A model generated the notes under the pieces. That model did not search any database. It was not told where the DNA came from and worked only from the letters and a program-made list of their open reading frames with translations. From Massilia putida (GTDB lineage Bacteria > Pseudomonadota > Gammaproteobacteria > Burkholderiales > Burkholderiaceae_D), in the NCBI RefSeq assembly GCF_001941825.1, contig NZ_CP019038.1, positions 5,456,001-5,520,000 on the forward strand: a stretch of DNA of 64,000 bases. Reading direction: 5' to 3'. The position numbers and the translations under genes were made by a program. Of this stretch, positions 24,996 through 32,474 are shown one piece after another. The stretch's first letter is position 1; every line of letters starts with the position of its first letter.

Positions 24996-25463
24996 ATGAA
25001 AATCGCACGACTCCTGGTAGCACTCGCTGTGTTTATTTCCTTGTCCGGCGTTGTGATCCATGTGGGTGCGTTGTTTGCGGGGCTGTCGTGGCTCACATTC
25101 TTCAATGCGCCCCCGAGCGTCGTCGCGTCATATAAGGCCGGGACGTTGCTTGCGCCTGTGAGCGGCCTTGTCATTGCCGGGCTTATGGGCGCATGTGGCC
25201 ATTACGCCGCGTCAGCCCTTGGATTGGTTCGACGCCCACCGCTGCAAAGCGTTGGCCTGGCCACGATGGCAGCAATCTGCATCGTCCGTGCCCTCCTGCT
25301 ACCGGTGCTCGCCATTGCTCACCCTGAACTGCGGAACACCTTCGAGATCGTGGCCGCCATCGTCTGGGGACTTGCAGGAGCGGGTTTTGCAGTCGGTTTT
25401 TTTCTCGTCAAGGCAGGGCGCAAGCAATCGGCAGAGGTGACACCGCTTGGTAACACCGCTTAG
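24996..25463 (+). CDS. integral membrane protein, unknown
   Basis: A 155-aa protein with four predicted transmembrane helices: ARLLVALAVFISLSGVVIHVG, AGTLLAPVSGLVIAGLMGAC, LATMAAICIVRALLLPVLA and IVAAIVWGLAGAGFAVGFFL. Small four-helix membrane proteins of this type are widespread hypothetical proteins; no function is established. It follows the right half of repeat copy 7 and precedes copy 8. Clearly more GC-rich than its array neighbours, so the array genes have mixed origins. Confidence 0.7.
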   Translation: MKIARLLVALAVFISLSGVVIHVGALFAGLSWLTFFNAPPSVVASYKAGTLLAPVSGLVIAGLMGACGHYAASALGLVRRPPLQSVGLATMAAICIVRALLLPVLAIAHPELRNTFEIVAAIVWGLAGAGFAVGFFLVKAGRKQSAEVTPLGNTA

Positions 25464-25477
25464 CTCATGCGGTAATA

Positions 25478-25583
25478 TCTGCAATGGGTCGGTAGCGGCC
25501 GGTCGTGACACTCCGTGATTTTTCCGCGACGGCAACCTGCTATGCTGGCCCGAACGGCCGGGTTCGGCCAGGAGCGGTCATTG
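25478..25583 (+). repeat. dispersed repeat copy 8 (full)
   Basis: Best preserved copy with 2: CTGCAATGGGTCGGTAGCGG, TCGTGACACTCCGTGATTTT, GGCAACCTGCTATGCTGG, GTTCGGCCAGGAGCGGTCATT. About 105 bases, imperfect palindrome at the ends. Confidence 0.78.
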
Positions 25584-25661
25584 GTGGATGTTATAAGACA
25601 TGCATTTTCAAGCAGCCCGCGATGTTAGACTTTGGCACTTCCACCATCCGTGAGCAGGACC

Positions 25662-25868
25662 ATGAACATGAGATTCTTTCAGCAATACGCAAGGTTTATT
25701 GTTCCTATGCCGTCCCTGTTTTTGGCAGCTTTAAAAAGTTGGGAGGTCATGCATGGCGGTGACAAGGCACAACTCTTAGCTTGCGTGGGTTGGTTCGGCG
25801 CAGCCCTGCTTTTCTATGCGGGCCAAAAACACATTTACGACGAGCGTCGCAAAAAGGCTGCTGACTAG
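25662..25868 (+). CDS. small membrane protein, array gene
   Basis: A 68-aa protein from ATG 25662 (GAGCAGG upstream): MNMRFFQQYARFIVPMPSLF, one or two hydrophobic segments (LLACVGWFGAALLFYA) and a basic tail HIYDERRKKAAD that suggests the C-terminus is cytoplasmic. No family recognised. Unit between repeat copies 8 and 9. Confidence 0.55.
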   Translation: MNMRFFQQYARFIVPMPSLFLAALKSWEVMHGGDKAQLLACVGWFGAALLFYAGQKHIYDERRKKAAD

Positions 25869-25903
25869 CAACCTATGCCTGTAGCTCCTGGACAGCTTCT
25901 CGA

Positions 25904-26006
25904 CCGCCTGCTCTGGGTCGGAAGCGGAAGTTCGTGGCAGTCGGAGAGACTTTTCACGTGATCAACCTGCTACGCTGACCGGACCGTCTGCAATCGGCTG
26001 CGCATT
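25904..26006 (+). repeat. dispersed repeat copy 9 (cut at its right end)
   Basis: CTGCTCTGGGTCGGAAGCGG, TCGTGGCAGTC, ATCAACCTGCTACGCTGAC, GCAATCGGC; the normal right end is replaced by the edge of the IS30-type sequence at about 25998. Confidence 0.65.
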
Positions 26007-26561
26007 CAATTGGTCGACGCAACACAGTCATGGAATCGTTGTGCTGGCGTTTGATAGTTGAGGGTTTTCCGTGGACGCTCGTTTAACCGCCTGGCTATCT
26101 CGTCTAGATTCTCCTGGGAATATGTGGACAGGTCTAGCCCTTTCGGAAAATACTGCCGCAGCAGCCCGTTTGTATTTTCGTTTGAGCCGCGTTGCCAAGG
26201 CTGATGGGGATCGCAGAAATACACCTGGATATGGGTGTCCAGCGTGAAGCGCTTGTGGTCGGCCAGTTCTTTGTCTCGATCCCACGTCAGTGATTTGTAG
26301 AGCTCCTGAGGTAGTTTTCGGGCATTTGCGATAAGCGCGTTGACGACTGATTCGGTATCCTTGCTCGCTACCTTCACCAACATCACGTAGCGTGTCTGGC
26401 GTTCGACGAGCGTAGCAATTTGACTGTTGTGGCTGCCAAAGAGCAGGTCGCCTTCCCAGTGTCCAGGGACCGCACGATCCTCGACGCTAGCAGGACGTTC
26501 GCTGATCGACACGGTATCGGTAATCCTGCCGTGATCGTCCGTTTTCTGGGTGTGGTGGCGT
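25998..26561. mobile_element. IS30-family remnant
   Basis: The 3' half of an IS30-type element, starting in repeat copy 9 and cut off at 26561 by an IS3 element. The N-terminal half of its transposase does not reappear beyond the right end of the IS3 element, so a deletion has occurred as well as the insertion. Confidence 0.75.
26006..26560 (-). pseudogene. IS30-family transposase, 5'-truncated
   Basis: About 184 codons of an IS30 transposase: RITDTVSISERPASVEDRAV, then WEGDLLFG with the first catalytic Asp, VERQTRYVMLVKV, SLTWDRDKELADH with the second Asp, and GSNENTNGLLRQYFPKG with the catalytic Glu, ending ARRLNERPRKTLNYQTPAQRF. The catalytic domain is whole, but the N-terminal helix-turn-helix is lost: upstream of HHTQKTDDHG the frame enters the left end of an IS3 element. 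It cannot bind its ends. Confidence 0.85.
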
Positions 26562-26620
26562 GTGGACCTCCCCACTCCGGTAGACATTTCTGGCCTATGA
26601 TTTGAGCATAGGAGAAATGA

Positions 26621-26871
26621 ATGAGTACACAGCGTTACACGCCGGAATTCAAGGAAGAAGCAGTTCGCCAAGTCGTTGAACGGGGCTACCCCGTTCCTGA
26701 GGTTGCGGCCCGGCTTGGGGTGTCGGCCCATAGTTTGTACAAGTGGGTCAAGGCAGTGATGCCGACGAAGGACGAGAAGCAAAGCGCCGAACTGATCGAA
26801 GCGAAAAGCGAGATTTTGCGGCTACGCTCCCAGATGCGACGTCTGGAAGAGGAGCGCGATTTGCTAAAAAA
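26621..26871 (+). pseudogene. IS3-family OrfA, split
   Basis: N-terminal HTH and leucine-zipper part of OrfA: STQRYTPEFKEEAVRQVVER, VAARLGVSAHSLYKWVK, then a coiled coil ending EEERDLLK. The gene breaks at CTAAAAAA (26864-26871), and the missing end, GGAAGCCGCACGGTACTTTG onward to TAA, is found at 31171-31205, giving ...LLKKEAARYFAREPE. The break lies inside the A6G heptamer that IS3 elements use for programmed frameshifting into OrfB. Confidence 0.85.
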
Positions 26872-27095
26872 CCGCCCCACACGGTTATCCGTGGCCCTTA
26901 TGAATAGAAACTTGGGGCGAGTACACTGGCTATGCGCAGAGACCGTGGCCGTCAGCTTCTTGGAGGCGTAGACCCCGTCAAAAAACCTGGCCCAGGGGAA
27001 GCTGCGGACTCATCTGTGGCGGCGCTGTCAAGCGACCCCGTTTAGGAAATTGATCAAATCCGAGTCCCCGTCCTGCGTTTTCTTCAGGAGGGATC
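26872..27095 (+). ncRNA. candidate bridge-RNA region of the IS110 element
   Basis: The only non-coding part of the IS110 element. In characterised IS110-subgroup elements this left-end region is transcribed as a structured bridge RNA whose loops pair with target and donor DNA. I see several short GC-rich inverted segments here (e.g. CCACACGGTTATCCGTGG at 26876-26893, a perfect-looking hairpin) but did not fold the region or align guide loops. Assignment is by element architecture. Confidence 0.4.
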
Positions 27096-28129
27096 ATGTC
27101 AAAAGCTCGTGCGCCAGCAAAGCCGGCAGGGTTACCGATCATTCATCCATTCGCAGCCGGCATCGATATCGGTTCGCGATTTCATGTCGTAGCCGTGAGC
27201 CCGGATCTTTGTGGTGAGCCGGTTCAAACATTCCAGGCTTTTACCAGTGATCTCGAGCGAATGGCCGATTGGCTGATCTCGACGGGTACCCGAACAGTGG
27301 CAATGGAATCGACCGGCGTCTATTGGGTTGCTGCATATGAGGTACTTGAGTCCCGAGGACTGGAGGTCATTCTGGCGAACGCGCGAGAGGCCCGTGCGGT
27401 GCCGGGCCGAAAGAGCGACGTCAACGATGCACAATGGCTCCAGCGTTTGCACGCCTGTGGACTGCTGAGAGCAAGCTTTCGTCCAGGGCGAGATATCGCC
27501 GAGCTCAGAGCATATCTGCGTGCCCGCGAACGCCACACAGATTACGCCGCTGCCCATATTCAACATATGCAGAAGGCGCTGACGTACATGAATATCCAGT
27601 TGCACCATGTGATCTCTGACATCACGGGCGCCACCGGGATGAAGATCGTTCGAGCCATCGTGGCAGGCGAGCGAGATCCAGACAAGCTTGCGGCGATGCG
27701 CGACGTCCGCTGCAAGGAAAACGTCGAGACAATCCGTAATTCCCTTGTCGGTAACTATCAACCTGAGCATCTGTTTGCACTGAAGCAGGCCCTCGGGCTC
27801 TACGATTTCTACCAGCAATGTATCGATGAATGCGATGTCGAGATTGAACGTGCCGTAGCCGGACTTAACATTGGCAAAGAGATGCCCGAGGCACCGTTAC
27901 CGAAAGCTAGGCACCGCAGCAGACAGCCGAGTGATCCCAACTTCGACGTCCGCTCGGCAATGTACCAGTTGGCTGGCACGGACCTGACCCAGATTCATGG
28001 AATTGGTCCTTTTCTGGCCTTGCGCCTGATCGGCGAGTGCGGCACAGACATGACGCGCTGGCGAAGTGCCAAGCACTTCACTTCATGGTTGACGTTGTCT
28101 CCCGGCTGCAAGATCAGCGGCGGAAAGGT

Positions 28130-28137
28130 ACTATCGG
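28130..28137. repeat. IS21 target duplication, left copy
   Basis: ACTATCGG, identical to 30852-30859. An 8-bp duplication is within the range for IS21 elements and proves simple insertion into the IS110 gene. Confidence 0.9.
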
Positions 28138-28151
28138 TGCGTATTCCGCCG

Positions 28152-28231
28152 AAACTGGACACCCGTTCCGCCGCAAACTGGACACGCATTCCAGCGCAAA
28201 CTGGACACCTGTTCCAGGCCAAACTGGACAC
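28152..28231. repeat. IS21 left multiple-terminal repeats
   Basis: AAACTGGACAC occurs four times at exact 23-base steps (28152, 28175, 28198, 28221). In IS21 elements such repeats bind IstA. The right end has the matching inverted set. Confidence 0.9.
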
Positions 28232-28266
28232 TCGGGGCGTGACGGCACGGGGTCGAGGTTCGGGTT

Positions 28267-29019
28267 TTACTCCTGATGAGCTGGTCTTGTCAAATTGGCC
28301 CGTTTTTTTCGCAGGGAATCTCCTTTCAAGTTGAGCTGGTGGGCGTTGTGGACGAGCCGGTCAAGGATGGCGTCGGCCAGGGTCGGGTCGCCGATGGCGG
28401 GATGCCAGTGCTCGATGGGCAGCTGGCTGGTCACGATGGTCGAGCGGGTTCCGTGGCGGTCGTCGAGCACTTCCAGCAGGTCGCGCCGGTGGGCATCGTC
28501 GAGCACAGCCAGGCCCCAGTCGTCGATCACGAGCGTGTCGATCCTGGCCAGTTGCTTGAGCAGCTTGCCATAGCGCCCGTCGGCACGGCCAATGCCCAGT
28601 TCGTCGAGCAGGCGCGGCAAGCGCACGTAGTACGCGCTGTAGCCCTGGCGGCAGGCCTGGTGTGCCAGCGCGCATGCGAGCCAGGTCTTGCCCACGCCGG
28701 TGGGGCCGGTCAGCAGCACGTTCTGCCTGTCAGTCAGCCATTGCCCGGCCAGCAAGCGCTGAAACAGCGCCTTGTCGAGGCCACGCGGGTGGCGGTAGTC
28801 GATGTCCTCGGCGGCTGTGTTGGGTTTGAGCCTGGCGCGCTGTAGGCGCAGGGCCAGTGCCTTCCCGTCGCGCTCGGTCACTTCATGGTCTACCAGCAGG
28901 CCGAGACGCTCTTCGAAAGTCAGATGGTCCAGGTCCAGTGCGCTCTGCTCGGCAAAGGCGTGCGCCATTCCAAACAGCTTCAGGCGCGTCAGTTTGTCGT
29001 GGGTGGGATGATGCAACAT
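28267..29019 (-). CDS. istB: IS21-family ATPase IstB
   Basis: A 250-aa AAA+ helper ATPase. Walker A GPTGVGKT, Walker B TLVIDDWG, sensor-like IVTSQLP, and the IstB N-terminal part LKLFGMAHAFAEQ. It selects target DNA and activates IstA. AAAGGA precedes ATG 29019; the longer in-frame start at 29076 is not needed. istA lies 90 bases upstream on the same strand. The C-terminal tail is basic (LRKKRANLTRPAHQ). Complete. Confidence 0.93.
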   Translation of the reverse strand: MLHHPTHDKLTRLKLFGMAHAFAEQSALDLDHLTFEERLGLLVDHEVTERDGKALALRLQRARLKPNTAAEDIDYRHPRGLDKALFQRLLAGQWLTDRQNVLLTGPTGVGKTWLACALAHQACRQGYSAYYVRLPRLLDELGIGRADGRYGKLLKQLARIDTLVIDDWGLAVLDDAHRRDLLEVLDDRHGTRSTIVTSQLPIEHWHPAIGDPTLADAILDRLVHNAHQLNLKGDSLRKKRANLTRPAHQE

Positions 29020-29109
29020 GGTACGTCCTTTCATGGTTGCAGAGCGCGCCCGGGGGGGCGCAGCTTCCGCGTTCAATGCATAAATTGTTTATATCGTTTA
29101 TTCGCGATG

Positions 29110-30639
29110 TCAGTGCAGCTGATGCGATTGGTAGTAGGCGGCGCCGCGCAGGTTCTCGTGCTCGGGCAAGTCGAGCGTGCGCTGCACGCCCTGCGGTTGC
29201 TGGTCGAGTCCGTTCTTGAGGATGGCCTGCACGCTCTTCCAGCTCACCGCACCGTGCTTGAGGGCGTGGGCGCAGGCCGCCTCCAGGCGTTCGACGCCAT
29301 ATCGCTGGCCCAACGACAGCACGCCGAGGCAGCTGCGGTAAGCCTGCTGGGGATGACGCCGCTGATGCAGCAGCCGCTCAACCAGCACCGCGCAACGCGG
29401 CCCGATCGCAGCGGCCCGCGTCGTCAGCGTGGTGGCGTTCCAGCCGGCGACTTCACGGTGCGCCGCGGGCATGTGCGCGTCGATCGTCGTATGGCGGCCC
29501 TTGACGGTGCAGTAGGCGTGGCTGGCGATGCGCTGGCCGCGCTGGAAGATTTCGACGGTCATCTTGGTGACGCGCACGTCCACCTGGGCGCGCGCGTGCT
29601 GGCATGGTACCGAGTAGTAGTGCCCGTCGATCTCGACGTGATAGTCGATGCCCACCCGGGCCACCTTCCATTCGGCGTACTCGTAGCGCCGTTGCGGCAG
29701 CGGACGCAGGGCCGGCTGGTCCATCTCCGCAAAGGCGCTGGCGCGGCAGCCCGGCAGCTTCTTGAAGGGCCGCTGGTTCACATCGGCCAGCAGGGTCCGC
29801 AGTGCGCGATTGAGCTCGTTGAGGCTGAAGAAGCGCTGGTGGCGCAGCCGCGCCAGCACCCAACGGGTGATCACCAGCACGCCGTTCTCGACCTTCGCTT
29901 TATCTTTCGGACGTCGGGCACGTGCCGGCAGCACGGCCACGCCGTAGTGCTCCGCCAGGTCGTGGTAGGTCGGGTTGAGGTCCGGCTCGTAGCGCGACGC
30001 CTTGGTCACGCCGCTGCGCAGGTTGTCCGGTACCCACAGCTCCGTGCAGCCGCCGAAGAACTCGAGCGCGCGCACGTGGCTGCCAATCCAGTCAGGCAGC
30101 TGCTGGCTCCAGGTGGCTTCGAGATAGGTGTAGTTCGACGCGCCCAGTACGGCGACAAAGATCTGCGCGTCGCGGATTTCGCCGGTGGCGCCGTCGGTGA
30201 CGCCGACGGTCTGGCCGGCATAGTCGACGAACAGCCGTTCGCCCGGCGTGTGGGTCTGGCGCATCGACAGCGTCAGCTGCTGGCGCCAGCGGCGGTAGTG
30301 GTCGCAGAAGGCGCTGTACTGCAGGCCGTCGGCCTGCTCGACCTTGTACTCCTGCCACAGCAGCTCGAGCGTGACGCCCTTGCGGCGCAGCTCGTTGTGC
30401 ACCGTCAGCCAGTTCGGCGCCGGACGCTTCACTGACGATGGCTCGCTCGGCGGAAACAGCCGCCACTCAAGCGCGGCGTCGTCAAGATCCGCCGGCATCG
30501 GATACGGCAAGCCTGCCACCTTGGCGCGGGCCAGGTAGTCCGACACGGTGGTCGGCGAGGCGTTGATGATGCGGGCGATCTCCCGCTTGGAGCGGCCGTG
30601 CTCGAAATGCAGCCGCAGGACTTCATGGATTTTGCGCAT
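29110..30639 (-). CDS. istA: IS21-family transposase IstA
   Basis: A 509-aa DDE transposase. N-terminal helix-turn-helix (HGRSKREIARIINASPTTVSDYLARA), catalytic Asp in LFVDYAGQTV, second Asp in LWVPDNLRSGV, catalytic Glu in KDKAKVENGVLV, and the C-terminal Mu-type beta-barrel region (YHVEIDGHYYSVPCQ). ATG 30639 has AAAGG upstream; the frame begins slightly earlier at 30660 with a non-ATG codon. Length and motifs are complete, so the element is probably active. Confidence 0.93.
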   Translation of the reverse strand: MRKIHEVLRLHFEHGRSKREIARIINASPTTVSDYLARAKVAGLPYPMPADLDDAALEWRLFPPSEPSSVKRPAPNWLTVHNELRRKGVTLELLWQEYKVEQADGLQYSAFCDHYRRWRQQLTLSMRQTHTPGERLFVDYAGQTVGVTDGATGEIRDAQIFVAVLGASNYTYLEATWSQQLPDWIGSHVRALEFFGGCTELWVPDNLRSGVTKASRYEPDLNPTYHDLAEHYGVAVLPARARRPKDKAKVENGVLVITRWVLARLRHQRFFSLNELNRALRTLLADVNQRPFKKLPGCRASAFAEMDQPALRPLPQRRYEYAEWKVARVGIDYHVEIDGHYYSVPCQHARAQVDVRVTKMTVEIFQRGQRIASHAYCTVKGRHTTIDAHMPAAHREVAGWNATTLTTRAAAIGPRCAVLVERLLHQRRHPQQAYRSCLGVLSLGQRYGVERLEAACAHALKHGAVSWKSVQAILKNGLDQQPQGVQRTLDLPEHENLRGAAYYQSHQLH

Positions 30640-30735
30640 GGATAACCTTTTGTTGGTCAAGCAACCCTCCCGGAAAAATCCGCGAGAGTGCCACAGTTAT
30701 CCCTTGCCGCCAGCCCCTTCGGCCCGCTTCAAACT

Positions 30736-30836
30736 GTCCAGTTTGGAGCGGAATCAGTGTCCAGTTTGCGCTGGAACGGGTGTCCAGTTTGCCGCGGAAT
30801 CAGTGTCCAGTTTGCCGTGGAATGGGTGTCCAGTTT
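30736..30836. repeat. IS21 right multiple-terminal repeats
   Basis: GTCCAGTTT occurs five times at exact 23-base steps (30736, 30759, 30782, 30805, 30828), inverted relative to the four left-end copies. Presumed IstA-binding sites. Confidence 0.9.
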
Positions 30837-30851
30837 GGTCTGGAATACGCA

Positions 30852-30859
30852 ACTATCGG
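30852..30859. repeat. IS21 target duplication, right copy
   Basis: ACTATCGG, matching 28130-28137. Confidence 0.9.
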
Positions 30860-31218
30860 CGCATACCCGCAAAACCAGTAGTCGGGTTACCGTAGCTCTC
30901 AGGCTTGCAGCAGTGACCGTAGGCCGTAGCAACACCGCGCTCGGCGCATTTTATCGGCGCCTTGCTGGCCGTATCGGTAACGCCAAGGCCGTCACTGCCA
31001 CCGCTCGCAAGATTGCCGTGCTGTTCTATAACGCCATGCGTTACGGCATGGATTACCGCGACCCAGGCGCGGATCACTACGAGCAGCAATACCGCGATCG
31101 CGTCATCAAACAGCTCCATCGACGCGCCGCGCAGTTCGGTTTCGACCTGCAGCCACATGTAGTTTCTTAGGGAAGCCGCACGGTACTTTGCCAGGGAGCC
31201 CGAGTAAAGTACCGGTTC

Positions 31219-32058
31219 ATGAACGAGCATCGGCACGAATTTTCGCTCGTGTTGATATGCCGCGTTTTGAAGGTGGCAAGAGCCGGTTTTTACCAATGGC
31301 TGCATCAGCCGATATCGGAGCGCGCCAAGGAAGATGCTCGCCTGGTCGAAGCAATTCGGCATTCGTATTCGGCAAGCGGTGGCGTCTACGGCGCCAACCG
31401 CGTCTTTGGCGATCTGCGCGAAGCCGGCGAGACCTGCGGCCGCAACCGTGTGGCGCGGCTCATGCAAGTCAATAAGATCAAGGCCATCCGCGGCTACAAG
31501 GCTCCCAGAAAGATTGCTGGACGCCCTTCGATCATCGCTCCGAATCGGCTGAATCGAGAATTTACCGTGGACGCGCCTGACCAGGCCTGGGTCACCGAGA
31601 TCACCTACATCCGCACGTGGCAAGGCTGGCTTTATTTGGCAGTCGTGGTCGATCTTTTTTCTCGCAAGGTCGTAGGGTGGTCAATGAAACCTACCTTGTC
31701 GCGCGAACTAGCGATCGATGCCTTACTGATGGCAGTTTGGCGGCGAAAACCCAAAAAACCTGTGCTCGTACATTCAGATCAAGGCAGCCAGTACGGTAGC
31801 GACGACTGGCGGCGCTTCTGCACGGCCAACAATCTCGAATCGAGCATGAGCCGGCGTGGCAACTGCTGGGATAATGCTGTCGCTGAGTCGTTCTTCAGTA
31901 GCCTGAAAAAGGAGCGCATCCGCAAGCGTATCTACAAAACCCGGGATCTGGCCCGGGCCGACATCTTCGATTACATCGAAGTCTTTTACAATCGAACCAG
32001 GCGCCACAGTCATCTGGGCCACGTTAGCCCAGAGGCCTTTGAACGCGCCTCAGCGTGA
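31219..32058 (+). CDS. IS3-family OrfB transposase
   Basis: A 279-aa rve-type integrase domain. HTH_21 region CRVLKVARAGFYQWLHQP then GVYGANRVFGDLREAG; catalytic core with the second Asp in VLVHSDQGSQY and the Glu in NCWDNAVAESFFSSLK; end YNRTRRHSHLGHVSPEAFE. The first catalytic position, almost always Asp in the WVTDITYI motif, is Glu127 here (codon GAG 31597-31599), so the protein is probably catalytically impaired. It was normally made as an OrfA-OrfB frameshift fusion, which is impossible now that OrfA is split. Confidence 0.9.
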   Translation: MNEHRHEFSLVLICRVLKVARAGFYQWLHQPISERAKEDARLVEAIRHSYSASGGVYGANRVFGDLREAGETCGRNRVARLMQVNKIKAIRGYKAPRKIAGRPSIIAPNRLNREFTVDAPDQAWVTEITYIRTWQGWLYLAVVVDLFSRKVVGWSMKPTLSRELAIDALLMAVWRRKPKKPVLVHSDQGSQYGSDDWRRFCTANNLESSMSRRGNCWDNAVAESFFSSLKKERIRKRIYKTRDLARADIFDYIEVFYNRTRRHSHLGHVSPEAFERASA

Positions 32059-32094
32059 GGTCGGGATTTGTCTAGTGAACTGGGGGAAGTCCAC

Positions 32095-32447
32095 TTTAAA
32101 GTTGTGACGAATGTGCAAACAGCTTTAGTACAGCCGCTCAATCAGCAAGCTGGCGTTACTTGGTCTTGGCTCTCATTTATCAGGGGATTGCCTGCGACCA
32201 CGAATAGAACCCCCGCGAAATCGGAGTACCAGGTACGCGTTCCAGCGGCAGCTTAGGGGCGAACGCGGACGGTCGAGCCCGGCATGATCGCGTGCCTTAA
32301 CGTCCAGCCTCATTGCACGCAAGCGATGAGGCTGCTTGGGTTTATTCGTGGGTTTATTGAGGGGATCCAGCGGGCTCAGCGGGAGCGAAGCAGTGTGTCT
32401 TCCCTAGGGAGCGGTCCCGCCAGCTCCCCTGTGCTCCCCAGTTCGCA
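32095..32447. other. island right-end spacer
   Basis: About 350 bases between the IS3 element and the right attachment-like repeat. I see no convincing gene. There is a local duplication GTGGGTTTATTG / TGGGTTTATTCG near 32340-32360 and a hairpin-like CTCATTGC...GCGATGAG at about 32310-32333. Probably decayed island sequence. Confidence 0.5.
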
Positions 32448-32474
32448 AGGTTCATAGCCTATCGGGGATTCGAA
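32448..32474 (+). other. attR-like partial copy of tRNA-Ser
   Basis: AGGTTCATAGCCTATCGGGG (32448-32467) is identical to the variable arm and start of the T arm of tRNA-Ser (8211-8231 region), followed by one mismatch and TTCGAA of the T loop. The match ends where a perfect palindrome begins. It marks the right boundary of the island. Confidence 0.8.

Larger units (their letters stand above)
28138..30851. mobile_element. IS21-family insertion sequence
   Basis: 2714 bp with ends TGCGTATTCC / GGAATACGCA, istA and istB on the minus strand, and 23-bp-spaced internal terminal repeats at both ends. Perfect 8-bp target duplication. Everything needed for transposition looks present, so this is probably the youngest insertion in the island. 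Confidence 0.93.
26872..31170. mobile_element. IS110-family element (contains IS21)
   Basis: Inserted in IS3 orfA between 26871 and 31171. Without the IS21 it is about 1.58 kb: a 224-base 5' non-coding region, the transposase gene, and almost no 3' non-coding sequence (the gene stops at 31170, the junction). No terminal inverted repeats, as usual for IS110. The asymmetric layout with a long left end fits the IS110 subgroup, in which a guide RNA is encoded ahead of the gene. Confidence 0.75.
27096..31170 (+). pseudogene. IS110-family transposase split by IS21
   Basis: First part 27096-28137, second part 30860-31170. N-terminal RuvC-like DEDD domain: AAGIDIGSRFHVVAV (Asp), TVAMESTGVYW (Glu), GRKSDVNDAQWLQRLH (Asp-x-x-x-Asp). 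The C-terminal Tnp_20 part holds DLTQIHGIGPFLALRLIGE and TSWLTLSPGCKISGGKVLS. Deleting the IS21 and one copy of its 8-bp duplication joins this in frame to AHTRKTSSRVTVALRLAAV, then FYRRLAGRIGNAKAVTATAR and ends FGFDLQPHVVS. So the recombinase was whole before IS21 arrived; the part with the expected catalytic serine is in the second half. Confidence 0.88.
26562..32094. mobile_element. IS3-family element, interrupted
   Basis: Ends GTGGACCTCCCC (26562) and GGGGGAAGTCCAC (ends 32094) are inverted repeats with GTAGACATTTC / CTAGACAAATC inside them. Without its insertions the element is about 1.2 kb. It is interrupted after 26871 by an IS110 element carrying an IS21 element. No 3-bp target duplication is visible, in line with rearrangement at its edges. 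Confidence 0.85.
8258..32474. mobile_element. genomic island at tRNA-Ser
   Basis: About 24.2 kb between the 3' end of tRNA-Ser and an imperfect 27-bp copy of the tRNA (32448-32474). It contains a tyrosine-recombinase remnant next to the tRNA, five IS families (IS6, IS1182, IS30, IS3, IS110 and IS21, the last nested), a ten-gene biosynthetic operon and an array of small accessory genes. Base composition is visibly less GC-rich than both flanks, especially 20200-26000. The integrase is destroyed and the right repeat is diverged, so the island is old and probably no longer self-mobile. Confidence 0.85.

Noticed and set aside
20862-26006. Array repeats as CRISPR
   Set aside because: Copies are 60-105 bases, diverged, spaced by whole genes, and no cas genes are present.
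20862-26006. Array repeats as classical integron attC sites
   Set aside because: I cannot see conserved RYYYAAC / GTTRRRY core sites at the ends and no integron integrase. Kept only as a hypothesis of a cassette-like system.
28152-28231. IS21 end repeats as a short CRISPR
   Set aside because: Exact 23-bp period with nearly identical units and matching inverted set at the other IS end; these are transposase-binding sites.
32068-32256. 62-residue frame after the IS3 element
   Set aside because: Starts inside the IS end and shows no family or ribosome site.
8258-32474. Integrative conjugative element
   Set aside because: No relaxase, type IV secretion or replication genes; better called a genomic island.
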